Of a stretch of 48,609 nucleotides of DNA, positions 18,753 through 27,413 are shown piece after piece. The DNA comes from Ignavibacteriota bacterium (lineage in GTDB: Bacteria > Bacteroidota > Ignavibacteria > UBA10030 > SZUA-254): NCBI GenBank assembly GCA_016209795.1, contig JACQVI010000141.1, positions 1-48,609 of the forward strand, given 5' to 3'. Numbering within the stretch: the first letter of the stretch is position 1; each line of letters starts with the position of its first letter. The notes under the pieces were generated by a model. It saw nothing but the letters and a program-made list of their open reading frames with translations, searched no databases and was not told the origin of the DNA. A program made the translations under genes and the position numbers.

Positions 18753-20000
18753 ATGACCCTCCTGCTTGAAGCCAAAGAAAGCCTTGCCATGGCACTGAGC
18801 GCCCTGAGGACAAACAAGCTCCGTTCGATTCTCACGCTGCTTGGCATTGCGGTTGGAGTCTTTTCTATCATCGCAGTGATGACAGCGATGGGTGTATTAG
18901 TCAATAGTATCCAAGGAGGAATGAGCTGGCTTGGTGCACATACCTTTCAGGTACAGAAATACCCTATGTTTAACTCCGGGACAGCAAGTGAAGAAGCGAA
19001 GCTGCGCAATCGTCGAGATATCACGTATGAACAAGCCGAAAGGTTGAAGGAACACGTCACACTTGCGAAAGCAGTCGGTGTGTTCTGCTTTGTAGATTTT
19101 GGTAAAGTGGTTGTTTCTCCTCGAGGTGAGAAAACGAATCCGAATGTTTTCCTCGCAGGAAGAGACATTGATGGATTTCTCGCCAATAATTGGACCATTG
19201 CAGATGGAAGGCTTTATACTCAGGAGGAGGTTGAATCAGCTAAACGGGTTGCTGTTTTAGGAATGGATGTGGTGAAGAAACTCTTCCCGAAAACCGATCC
19301 TATCGGTCAGACAATCCGAATTGATGGACGTGAATACGATGTCATTGGTGTCGTATCACGGCGAGGAGGAATGCTCGGTGGGAGTGGTGATTATCACGTG
19401 ACAATACCGATCACAACATTCTTTTCAGTGTACGGCAAGGATCATAGATTAGGCATTAAAGTGCAATCGTTAACCCCGGAGACTTACGAAGACTGCATTG
19501 AACAAGTGCGCGGTATTCTTCGTACAGTTCGTCATGTCCCTCCGGGTGAGGAGGACGATTTCTACATCTGGTCAAATGATTCTCTTATCCAACAGTTTAA
19601 CGATTTAACAAAATATGTTCGGTTAGGTATCTTTCTCGTCAGTGCAGTAGCGCTCATTGCTGCGGGTGTGGGAATTATGAACATCATGTTGGTATCGGTG
19701 ACGGAGCGAACGAGAGAGATTGGCATTCGCAAAGCCATTGGTGCACGGAAATCGAATATTCTCACACAATTTATTCTCGAAGCGATAGTGTTAAGTGAAT
19801 TCGGCGGCATCATTGGCATCATTCTCGGAATAGTCGCGGGTAATCTTGCAGCAGTCTTTTTCGAGATCCCCCCTGTTATTCCTTTTGATTGGGCAGCAAT
19901 TGGGTTCACCATCTGTTCTATCATCGGTATTATCTTCGGTGTCTACCCTGCGTGGAAAGCTTCAAATCTTGATCCGATTGAATCGTTACGGTATGAATAA
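18753..20000 (+). CDS. MacB-like ABC permease 2 (tandem paralogue)
   Basis: A 415-residue permease with TM1 in NKLRSILTLLGIAVGVFSIIAVMTAMGV, a MacB-PCD domain (GGMLGGS, DPIGQTIRIDGREYDVIGVV), and the three-helix FtsX end (AAGVGIMNIMLVSVTERTRE, then GVYPAWKASNLDPIESLRYE). Over its whole length it is roughly two-thirds identical by eye to the next gene, and in the membrane and coupling regions nearly identical. The divergence is concentrated in the periplasmic region around residues 60-130, the part expected to contact cargo or adaptor. It starts 86 bp after permease 1, behind an inverted repeat. Confidence 0.9.
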   Translation: MTLLLEAKESLAMALSALRTNKLRSILTLLGIAVGVFSIIAVMTAMGVLVNSIQGGMSWLGAHTFQVQKYPMFNSGTASEEAKLRNRRDITYEQAERLKEHVTLAKAVGVFCFVDFGKVVVSPRGEKTNPNVFLAGRDIDGFLANNWTIADGRLYTQEEVESAKRVAVLGMDVVKKLFPKTDPIGQTIRIDGREYDVIGVVSRRGGMLGGSGDYHVTIPITTFFSVYGKDHRLGIKVQSLTPETYEDCIEQVRGILRTVRHVPPGEEDDFYIWSNDSLIQQFNDLTKYVRLGIFLVSAVALIAAGVGIMNIMLVSVTERTREIGIRKAIGARKSNILTQFILEAIVLSEFGGIIGIILGIVAGNLAAVFFEIPPVIPFDWAAIGFTICSIIGIIFGVYPAWKASNLDPIESLRYE

Positions 20001-20033
20001 CCAATACAAAATTTGACTTTATAACTGTAACAA

Positions 20034-21293
20034 ATGAATCAGTCGTTTGAAACTCTTGTTTATGAAATCAGAGAAAGCCTTGGGATGGCACTTGCCGCCC
20101 TTCGGACGAACAAGCTTCGTTCGATTTTGACCTTGTTGGGAATTGCAGTTGGCGTCTTTTCCATTATTGCAGTGATGACGGCGATGGGTGTGCTTGTGAG
20201 CAGCATTGAGAGTGGACTAAGCCAACTTGGGGTAAACACCTTTCAGGTTCAGCGACGACCAATTTTCCATTCAAATGATCCGAGAGAACGTGCTAAAATA
20301 CGGAAGAGAAAGTTTATTAAATACGAACAAGGTTTGCGGGTGAAAGAGAATGCGACTCAGGCAAAAGCTGTTGGCTTGGAATCGTGGCAGTTCGGCAGAA
20401 TTGTTGTAACACCTTTCGGAAATAAGACCAATCCCAATGTCTCGCTGGCTGGAGAAGATATCGAAGGTTTTACCACAAATAACTGGGCAATAGGTGATGG
20501 AAGACTTTTTACGTCTGAGGAACTCTCGGCAGCCAAGTCCGTTGCCATCGTTGGCATGGGTGTTGTCGAAAAGATATTTCCCAAAATGGATCCCATTAAT
20601 CAAACGGTGCGGATCGATGGTGAGGAGTACCAGGTTATCGGAGTTATCGAACGGAAGGGAGGAATGCTTGGTGGCAACTTTGATAATTTCGTTGCTATTC
20701 CTCTGACAACGTACTTCGAAGTATACGGAAAAGATCGTGACGTTCACATTATGGTACAATCAACAGATCGAGAAACGTACGACGATTGCATTGAACAAGT
20801 CCGAGGAATTCTTCGAACAGCACGGCACGTTGCGCCGGGTGATGAGGATGATTTCTATATTTTCTCCAACGACTCACTGATTGAACGATTCAACGAGGTT
20901 ACTTACTACGTTCGTCTTGGGATTTTGCTTGTCAGTGCTATCGCTCTCCTTGCTGCCGGTGTTGGTATTATGAATATTATGCTTGTGTCAGTCACCGAAC
21001 GAACAAGGGAAATTGGTATACGTAAAGCAATCGGTGCAAGGAAGACAAACATCCTCACACAATTTATCCTCGAAGCGATTGTACTGAGTGAATTTGGCGG
21101 GATGATCGGTATCCTCCTCGGAGTCATTGCAGGTAACCTTGCTGCAGTCTTTTTAGAAATTCCTCCAGTCATCCCTTTCGACTGGGCGGCGATTGGTTTT
21201 TTCATCTGTTCTATCATAGGCATTGCCTTTGGCGTCTACCCCGCCTGGAAGGCTTCCAACCTCGATCCCATCGAATCGTTGCGATACGAATAA
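20034..21293 (+). CDS. MacB-like ABC permease 3 (tandem paralogue)
   Basis: A 419-residue paralogue of permease 2 with the same layout: TM1 around 30-52 (SILTLLGIAVGVFSIIAVMTAMG), PCD domain, three C-terminal helices and SLRYE at the end. It is 33 bp downstream of permease 2 and probably arose from it by tandem duplication. The region equivalent to 60-130 has diverged strongly (RRPIFHSNDPRERAKIRKRK here). With a single ATPase encoded upstream, permeases 1-3 may form alternative heterodimers on the same engine. It ends the export operon. Confidence 0.9.
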   Translation: MNQSFETLVYEIRESLGMALAALRTNKLRSILTLLGIAVGVFSIIAVMTAMGVLVSSIESGLSQLGVNTFQVQRRPIFHSNDPRERAKIRKRKFIKYEQGLRVKENATQAKAVGLESWQFGRIVVTPFGNKTNPNVSLAGEDIEGFTTNNWAIGDGRLFTSEELSAAKSVAIVGMGVVEKIFPKMDPINQTVRIDGEEYQVIGVIERKGGMLGGNFDNFVAIPLTTYFEVYGKDRDVHIMVQSTDRETYDDCIEQVRGILRTARHVAPGDEDDFYIFSNDSLIERFNEVTYYVRLGILLVSAIALLAAGVGIMNIMLVSVTERTREIGIRKAIGARKTNILTQFILEAIVLSEFGGMIGILLGVIAGNLAAVFLEIPPVIPFDWAAIGFFICSIIGIAFGVYPAWKASNLDPIESLRYE

Positions 21294-21334
21294 GTGCATT
21301 TCTGCACAAAATTCATTGCTTTAGCTCATTGTTT

Positions 21335-21365
21335 CTCATTTCCCCGTAAAGAATACGTAAATGAG
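21335..21365. repeat. Hairpin downstream of the export operon
   Basis: CTCATTT (21335-21341) pairs with AAATGAG (21359-21365) with an inner CGTA/TACG. A smaller stem GTGCA-TTTC-TGCAC directly follows the permease stop. Neither has a T tract. They may stabilise or end the operon transcript. Confidence 0.35.
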
Positions 21366-21376
21366 GAATCTTAGAC

Positions 21377-21406
21377 TTGATTAATTCGGGAAATGTGTTA
21401 TCTTTA
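21377..21406 (+). promoter_or_regulatory. Putative promoter of the T9SS cargo gene
   Basis: TTGATT (21377-21382), 16-bp spacer, TATCTT (21399-21404), continuing as TATCTTTA, one base from the TAnnTTTG consensus. It is about 50 bp ahead of the ATG at 21456. Confidence 0.4.
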
Positions 21407-21455
21407 CAATACACATCAATTCCGCGTTTTTTCAATCAAGAAAGGAGTGTTTTGT

Positions 21456-22841
21456 ATGAAACATTCTATCAACCTGTTAGTAGTTGTTTTGTTTTTACTT
21501 TTCTCCAATGCTTTTGGACAACCGAAATACCGAACCTTTAATCAATCTGACTTAGCACAGAAGAAGGGGAAACCTGGAAAAGCTCTCTCTAGTAGCGTGT
21601 GCTTTACGTTCCGCAATGACAGTACCGGCATTACAGTGAACAGCCTCCATGCTCGACTAAACTCTGCAGTCATCTCTATTGTCGACTCAGGAGGTTTTAC
21701 AACATTTACGTTTAATCCGAAGAAAAGAGAATTCGATGCCACTGGAAGGACTGTTGCTGCTGGAGATTCTGTTACACTCTGTTTTCATGTTGAGAAGAAA
21801 GCACCCGGTACGCATGCGAATTTCTGGTGGTGGGATACCAATGGTGTACTGGTAGGGACGAAGAGAACGGAACTTGCTGCTAACTCCGATTCACAAATTG
21901 TAGCGCAACCTAATGGTGGGAACGTGAGGGAATATCTCTACAAACGAGTCATCAGGCGTCCTGCTGGAGTAATCGTAGGATTACCGACAGACACCCCTGA
22001 CGTTGGATGGATACGCTACAAAACTGCCGATAGAAAGTACTTCCCACACACGGGATCGGCACGATGCTTCGATAGGATCGCTACCGGGCGTGGTGGAGAT
22101 CGCGATTTTGATGGTGAGCTTAAGAATCCACACGTGAAGAAACACAACAATCATCTTCTGGGTGAGCTGCACTCACTCAAACTTGCAATCATTGCCAATG
22201 ATTCAGGTGTGACAGAACCACTGGACACAACTGCTTTGGGTAATCTTATCTATAATGACACTGGGAATTCAAGCGATCCATGTAACAATTTGACCCTCCG
22301 CCAGCTTGTTCATTTGATCGATTCTGCGTTAACGTACTGCACACATTTTGATTCAGTCACGTATGTCCAGTTTGATTCATGCGTCACGAGGATCAATCGT
22401 GCTTTTGACGGTCCCTACATGGCAGTAACACTCTCTCCATTGCTGATCGCAGGAACGCATAGTCTCGGTGAAGTATCGTTCATTCACCCCAATCCGTCTG
22501 CAACGCCTAAACCTTCACTTCGATACTATGGTGAGTTGGAGGATTTATATCCAGCATCTGCGTCACTTGGACAGAACTATCCAAATCCTTTCAACCCAAC
22601 AACGACTATCTCATTCTATTTACCAGAAGCAAGTATCGTATCATTGAAGATTTACAACATCCTTGGACAGGAGGTTGCAACCCTATTCGATAAGGTAGAA
22701 ATGGAAGAGGGAGAGGAGACCGTAGAATTCGATGCAGCCCTATTAACCTCGGGTGTGTACTTCTATAAAATAACTGCAGAAGGCTTTGGTGAGACTAGAC
22801 AGCAATTCCAATCGATTAAGCGGATGCTGTTGCTGAAGTAA
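21456..22841 (+). CDS. Secreted protein with T9SS type A sorting domain
   Basis: A 461-residue secreted protein. ATG 21456 has an AAGGAG site 8 nt upstream and starts a signal peptide ending NAFGQ; the frame is open upstream but without signal character. Residues 374-461 are a T9SS type A sorting domain (NYPNPFNPTTTISFYLPE, IYNILGQEVATLF, LTSGVYFYKI), which directs export through the type IX machinery and surface attachment or release. The rest (about 25-370) is not a family I recognise. It has a beta-rich N-terminal part with WWWDTNG near 124, then a region rich in His, Asp and Cys (TYCTHFDSVTYVQFDSC). A terminator follows. Function unknown. Confidence 0.85.
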   Translation: MKHSINLLVVVLFLLFSNAFGQPKYRTFNQSDLAQKKGKPGKALSSSVCFTFRNDSTGITVNSLHARLNSAVISIVDSGGFTTFTFNPKKREFDATGRTVAAGDSVTLCFHVEKKAPGTHANFWWWDTNGVLVGTKRTELAANSDSQIVAQPNGGNVREYLYKRVIRRPAGVIVGLPTDTPDVGWIRYKTADRKYFPHTGSARCFDRIATGRGGDRDFDGELKNPHVKKHNNHLLGELHSLKLAIIANDSGVTEPLDTTALGNLIYNDTGNSSDPCNNLTLRQLVHLIDSALTYCTHFDSVTYVQFDSCVTRINRAFDGPYMAVTLSPLLIAGTHSLGEVSFIHPNPSATPKPSLRYYGELEDLYPASASLGQNYPNPFNPTTTISFYLPEASIVSLKIYNILGQEVATLFDKVEMEEGEETVEFDAALLTSGVYFYKITAEGFGETRQQFQSIKRMLLLK

Positions 22842-22868
22842 ATAGCGCAATTATCTAATCAATTTGAG

Positions 22869-22904
22869 ACTCTGAGCCGAAAGGACTCGGAGTTTCTTAT
22901 TTTT
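22869..22904 (+). terminator. Rho-independent terminator
   Basis: ACTCTGAG (22869-22876) pairs with CTCGGAGT (22886-22893), one G-T pair, with a nine-base loop containing a further CC/GG pairing, followed by TTTCTTATTTTT. It lies 28 bp after the stop of the T9SS cargo gene. Confidence 0.8.
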
Positions 22905-22929
22905 GGACGGTAGGTTCCATCCGAGGCAT

Positions 22930-22958
22930 TTGACTTTCATATGGATTGTTCTTAAGAT
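22930..22958 (+). promoter_or_regulatory. Putative sigma70-like promoter of the sialidase-like gene
   Basis: TTGACT (22930-22935), exactly 17 bp, TAAGAT (22953-22958), lying between the preceding terminator and the ATG at 23015. Confidence 0.45.
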
Positions 22959-23014
22959 TGTTTGAAGCGACAATCAAGTTCAGTGAATTACGCCAACTTT
23001 TAGGTGAGACGACC

Positions 23015-25273
23015 ATGAATGCATCTCGACTATTTGCTCTTGCGGTAATGTTGGTAATGCTTTTTTGCCAATTCACAATAGCTCAAAAGGATTCTTTAAA
23101 GCAACGTACTTCAGCATCACCCTATGCTATACCACCCGGCAAGTCTCACGAGCAGTATTTTGAGGAACTCTACAAACAGCAGCCACAGCAATTCATCAAG
23201 CCACCACAACTGAGATCACCATCTCTTTTTCCCAATGTGAGTGTTTCTAATGATACGTTCCCACAGAATGAGCCATCGATCAGAATCAGTCACAAAAATT
23301 CCAACCGCATGGTCGCTGCATGGCGGGACTTCCGGACTGGGGTAGAGCCAGCAGTCCGGCGCGTTGGATACAGCTTTTCCAACGATGGAGGATTGACGTG
23401 GTCGCCCAGCGAGTTGCTCCCCCTCTTTTACCAGGACATTGGCTACACACGGAACTCTGATCCTGCCGTCTGCGTCGACACGGCGGGGAATTTCTACATC
23501 GCCACGGTCGCGCTCGATGATAATAATGGAAACTTGAAACTCCTCGTATACAAATCCAGCGAAGCATTTGGCGACTTTTTCTACCAAGCATATTTTGCGC
23601 CGACGGACACAGAAAATTTGTTCTATGATAAGGAGTACATCGAGTGCGACCTCAGCCCGACAAGCCCCTTTGTCAATAATCTGTACATCGTCTGGTCGGG
23701 GACACGGTTCACGAGATCTACAGACGGTGGAATTACATGGTCCCACGCGTTGGAGATCAGCGACCCTGGCAATGGTGGCTTTGCGCCAGACCTTGCTATT
23801 GGACCGGACGGCTCTGTTAATGTTGTTTCTTATGGTGATGCGCTAATACTGTTCGACAAGTCTACAGATGGTGGTCTTAGCTTTGGGACAGACGTGATCG
23901 TTGACTCTGTCATCAACCTCTTCACTTGCAGTTTCGGCGGATTCGTTGGAGGTGGTCTTCCCTCAATTGCGGCCGATCTCACAATGGGTCCCACGAAGGG
24001 ACACCTATATATCGTTTGGCCAGATACGCGCAATGGAGATTTTGATGTTTTCCTGAAGGTCTCCTCCGACAGCGGCAGTACATGGTCAGAGGCTCGGCGC
24101 GTGAACGATGATCCAGTAGGGAATGGTAGAGATCAATTCTGGCCCTGGGTCGCGGTGGATGACCGTGGAGTGGTTACGATCGTCTACTACGACAATCGAA
24201 ATACTTCCGACTGCTCAATCTCAGAAACATACCTTGCTCATTCATGGGATGGCGGACGCAGCTTCACCAATAGGCTGATCAGCACGGCACAGTCTCCTCA
24301 TAACATTCCCAACGGTGCTGTCCGCTTTGGCGATTACATCGGGATCGACTCGTGGGGTGGACATACGGTCCCTGTGTGGACAGATGAACGTGCGGGGGGA
24401 TTCGACATGGATATCTACACTGCTGTGCTCGATACGCTGCCTTTGATCAATTTTTCAGGCGTGACTTTAATAACTCGCAGCCGATGGAATCTTTTGTCCT
24501 TGCCTGTCTTGCATTCAAATCCTCTCACACAATCCATTTTCCAGGGTGCTTCAACAAGTGCATTGGCTTACGATGGCAGTTACCACCCTGAAGATACGCT
24601 TCAGAATGGGGTGGGCTATTGGATAAAGTTTCCAACAAGCCAAACCATCCGGATCATTGGTGATACGATCACAACTGACACCCTCCCTGTCATCGAAGGC
24701 TGGAATCTCATCGGCTCTATTACCAAGCCAGTTGCTGTGACCTCAATTGTCAGCGATCCCCCGGGCATTACCACAACTAGGTTCTTCGACTACGCGGGCA
24801 CATACTTCATAACTGATACCATCGAGCCTGGCAAAGGTTATTGGGTCAAGGCAGGTCAGGCTGGATCAATTATTCTCAGTTCGAGTACTTCTGCAGCTTC
24901 GATTGCAAATCGTATCAGAATTATGCCCACAAGCGAACAGCCGCCTTTGCCTCCACAGGATATTTCTTCAGGTCACCCTTTGCCTAATTATTATTCACTT
25001 GAAAATAACTACCCAAACCCCTTCAACCCTAAGACTACAATTGATTTTAGTTTGGCTGAACCGAGCATTGTCACTCTGAAAGTGTACAATGTACTCGGAC
25101 AACAAGTAGCTACTCTGCTTAATCGGGAAGAGTTTGAAGAAGGTCAAACGTCCATTGAATTCAATGCAACACAGTTAACTTCTGGTATCTATTTTTACAA
25201 ATTCACTGCCCTCAGCATCAGCGAGCGTAAGGAGCAATTCCAATCAGTTAGGCGGATGCTGTTACTGAAATAA
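23015..25273 (+). CDS. Secreted BNR/sialidase-type propeller protein with T9SS sorting domain
   Basis: A 752-residue secreted protein. I take ATG 23015, which has AGGTGAG upstream and begins a signal peptide ending TIAQ; a longer frame upstream lacks this. Residues about 70-490 hold repeated Asp-box-like motifs of sialidase/BNR propellers: FSNDGGLTWS, STDGGITWS, STDGGLSFG, SSDSGSTWS, SWDGGRSFT, usually preceded by a VAWRD/IVWPDTRNG strand. A second module (about 490-645) has paired WNLLSLPV/WNLIGSI and GKGYWVK motifs. Residues 665-752 are the T9SS sorting domain (NYPNPFNPKTTI..., ending QFQSVRRMLLLK, nearly the same ending as the previous gene). Asp boxes occur in many non-sialidase propellers and no catalytic Arg triad was traced, so enzymatic activity is open. 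The propeller region looks more GC-rich than its flanks. Confidence 0.85.
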   Translation: MNASRLFALAVMLVMLFCQFTIAQKDSLKQRTSASPYAIPPGKSHEQYFEELYKQQPQQFIKPPQLRSPSLFPNVSVSNDTFPQNEPSIRISHKNSNRMVAAWRDFRTGVEPAVRRVGYSFSNDGGLTWSPSELLPLFYQDIGYTRNSDPAVCVDTAGNFYIATVALDDNNGNLKLLVYKSSEAFGDFFYQAYFAPTDTENLFYDKEYIECDLSPTSPFVNNLYIVWSGTRFTRSTDGGITWSHALEISDPGNGGFAPDLAIGPDGSVNVVSYGDALILFDKSTDGGLSFGTDVIVDSVINLFTCSFGGFVGGGLPSIAADLTMGPTKGHLYIVWPDTRNGDFDVFLKVSSDSGSTWSEARRVNDDPVGNGRDQFWPWVAVDDRGVVTIVYYDNRNTSDCSISETYLAHSWDGGRSFTNRLISTAQSPHNIPNGAVRFGDYIGIDSWGGHTVPVWTDERAGGFDMDIYTAVLDTLPLINFSGVTLITRSRWNLLSLPVLHSNPLTQSIFQGASTSALAYDGSYHPEDTLQNGVGYWIKFPTSQTIRIIGDTITTDTLPVIEGWNLIGSITKPVAVTSIVSDPPGITTTRFFDYAGTYFITDTIEPGKGYWVKAGQAGSIILSSSTSAASIANRIRIMPTSEQPPLPPQDISSGHPLPNYYSLENNYPNPFNPKTTIDFSLAEPSIVTLKVYNVLGQQVATLLNREEFEEGQTSIEFNATQLTSGIYFYKFTALSISERKEQFQSVRRMLLLK

Positions 25274-25298
25274 GCGGTTGTTCTGAGGATAAAAAATG

Positions 25299-25333
25299 AA
25301 AGCCCCGAAAACAAACTCGGGGGTTTTTGTTTT
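25299..25333. terminator. Bidirectional rho-independent terminator
   Basis: CCCCGA (25303-25308) pairs with TCGGGG (25317-25322), extended by flanking A/T pairs, then TTTTTGTTTT on the plus strand and an A-rich stretch on the other side that reads as T-rich on the minus strand. It separates the sialidase-like gene from the convergent gene ending at 25350. Confidence 0.8.
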
Positions 25334-25349
25334 CCACACTATAACAAGA

Positions 25350-27062
25350 TCATGCCTTCATTCGCATCCCTTCTTCCTCGTAACTGAAAATCCATCCTGC
25401 AAGTTTTCCGGGATTGATGTCGTTGAAATGATCCCAGTACTCCCGGGTGTGCATGTAACGAGAGCCTGTTTCAGATGGAGGGATGTGTTCAACCATCGCT
25501 ATGATTTTCTTGAAGCGCTCCTGCCAGTGTTTCATGTTAGCAATACGCAGATCAACCCATCCATCATGAGCCCACAGATCGATTTTTTTCGGTGTGACTG
25601 AGAGTTCATTCTCACCGCGATAGGCAGGAATCTTAATTTCATCCGCTCGTAAAAGCGTTTTACCATTTGGCATAAGGATTGGAATTCCAATGGAAATGAT
25701 GTGTGAACGAAGTCGCTTATCTGCAACAATCTTTTGGCGGAGTTTTTTCGAGAGGATGAATGGTCGTGTTTTCAACACAGCACGCATGTTCGTAAAGCAG
25801 AGTTTCAGGAGATACGCTTCATACAAAAGTTTAGAGAGTCTTGGCGGTCCAAGGACCTCAAAGGCGACACTATCGACATGGTGCTTCCTTTCAAGTTCTT
25901 TGATGCGTTCTAAGGCACCCTGAAAAAGGTATCCTGCCCGATACGTCGGTGCCAGTGTTGCATTATCAAGCGCATTGATGATGTCGTGTCCCGTATTGCC
26001 GCCTTTAATTTCGTAAATTGCTGCTTCTGCAATTTCCTCAGGTGTCACAAATTCCATCTGCCCTGGTGTTGCAATGGCTTCAAACTCACCGCGCGAAAAC
26101 AATCCATTCTCACCTGTATCAATAAACACCGATTTCACTGTATCGTGCATCGGCTTCGCTGTGTTGCTCATTCGTATCTGGAATGATCGGTTCAGTTTCA
26201 CTCCCTTCGTTGGAGGGCAATCGTATAACTCAATAGGCTTGCCACGTCTCTTAATTTCACCGAACGCTACCTTTTTCCATGCAATTGCAGCGGTAGGTTT
26301 GATTTCTTTTGTGATTGGTGCGCCGGGTGTGCGCCCCATGAGAAACAGCAATAACGTATGTGCACCTGCAACTGCGGATTTGCTGAGGAGAACACTCGAA
26401 GGACGCTCTTCACTGTGCGTGTATGGAATGTTCAGTCCCATGCCCCCTGTACCACTTGTCCCGATCTTCACATAAATCTTTGTACCGGATTCTTGCATCG
26501 ATCGATAGAGAAGTTGAACATGACGAATAAGCTGCGGAACGTAGAGGGTGCACAGAAGCTGCTCCGTTGCAGTCGTCAATGGAGCTATTGACCCTGTAAG
26601 CTTTTGAGAACGTGAAATCTGTTTCAGCACGCCTCGTGCGCTTTGATAGATGTCCTGATACGCAATTGCAGTGGCGGAGTTGATGCAGTCGATAATGGTA
26701 TCGGGTTTGAACTTGTTGACAAGATGGAAGATTGCTGAGCGATGAAGAACGTCCTCTGTCAACTCATCAAGCATGTCCTCGATGAGCATTGCACGAGCCT
26801 TGGAATCATTCAGAAGCTCTTCTCGTTTTGCATCCTTGAGTTCAAAGCGGACAAAAATATTGCCCCACCATGGAATGAAATATTTTTTTCCAAGACGTTG
26901 AAATTCTTTTTGGAGAAATGCGACAGCTTCTTCTGCTTCTGAACGCAAAAGGGAGGTAACAATGATTTTCTTAGGACGTTCATCGACGAGCTTGCGGCAA
27001 ATGGCTGAGCCAACCAACCCCCAACCGCCCAGGACTACTACCGTACGTCCTTCAATGTCCAT
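25350..27062 (-). CDS. Uncharacterised Rossmann-fold (SDR-like) protein
   Basis: A 570-residue protein starting with a dinucleotide-binding fold: TVVVLGGWGLVGSAICRKL, glycine motif G12-G-W-G-L-V-G18. It also has a predicted VDCINSATA-type strand (IIDCINSATAIA near 127) and KIGTSGTGGMGLNIPY followed by SKSAVAGAH, which look like the Ser and Tyr/Lys region of extended short-chain dehydrogenases. The C-terminal ~250 residues (from about 320) match nothing I recognise and end with an aromatic-rich stretch (HTREYWDHFNDINPGKLAGWIFSYEEEG). The protein is about twice the usual SDR length. It is the last gene of the minus-strand group, 9 bp after the YbjQ-like gene. Cofactor NAD(P) is likely; substrate unknown. 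Confidence 0.7.
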   Translation of the reverse strand: MDIEGRTVVVLGGWGLVGSAICRKLVDERPKKIIVTSLLRSEAEEAVAFLQKEFQRLGKKYFIPWWGNIFVRFELKDAKREELLNDSKARAMLIEDMLDELTEDVLHRSAIFHLVNKFKPDTIIDCINSATAIAYQDIYQSARGVLKQISRSQKLTGSIAPLTTATEQLLCTLYVPQLIRHVQLLYRSMQESGTKIYVKIGTSGTGGMGLNIPYTHSEERPSSVLLSKSAVAGAHTLLLFLMGRTPGAPITKEIKPTAAIAWKKVAFGEIKRRGKPIELYDCPPTKGVKLNRSFQIRMSNTAKPMHDTVKSVFIDTGENGLFSRGEFEAIATPGQMEFVTPEEIAEAAIYEIKGGNTGHDIINALDNATLAPTYRAGYLFQGALERIKELERKHHVDSVAFEVLGPPRLSKLLYEAYLLKLCFTNMRAVLKTRPFILSKKLRQKIVADKRLRSHIISIGIPILMPNGKTLLRADEIKIPAYRGENELSVTPKKIDLWAHDGWVDLRIANMKHWQERFKKIIAMVEHIPPSETGSRYMHTREYWDHFNDINPGKLAGWIFSYEEEGMRMKA

Positions 27063-27071
27063 TGAACAACC

Positions 27072-27407
27072 TCATCGTTGTCTTTCGACGATTACTGCTG
27101 TGCCATACGCGAGAACTTCGGTAGCGCCTGAGACAACTTCATTGGCATCATAGCGCATTCCGATGATCGCGTTGGCACCTAACTGCTCGGCATGCTGTAT
27201 CATTATATCGTAAGCTTCTTGACGTGCTTTCTCACATAATTGTTGATAAAGGGAGATATTTCCGCCAAACAATATTTGGATTGCCGCCCCAATATTGCCA
27301 ATGATCGATCGGGATCTGACGGTAATGCCGCGTACCAACCCTAATTGCTTTACTATTCTGTACCCATCCAGTGAAAACGCTGTTGTTACTAGCGCATGAT
27401 CGATCAT
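27072..27407 (-). CDS. YbjQ/DUF74 (UPF0145) family protein
   Basis: A 111-residue protein of the YbjQ family, a small pentameric alpha/beta fold sometimes labelled heavy-metal-binding. Recognisable features are [21 protein letters not shown] near the N-terminus, the helix [29 protein letters not shown], and AYGTAVIVE at the end, all close to the family pattern. Biochemical role in bacteria is unproven. It lies 6 bp downstream of the lipoprotein gene and 9 bp upstream of the Rossmann gene, so the three are likely co-transcribed. Confidence 0.85.
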   Translation of the reverse strand: MIDHALVTTAFSLDGYRIVKQLGLVRGITVRSRSIIGNIGAAIQILFGGNISLYQQLCEKARQEAYDIMIQHAEQLGANAIIGMRYDANEVVSGATEVLAYGTAVIVERQR

Positions 27408-27413
27408 ATAATC

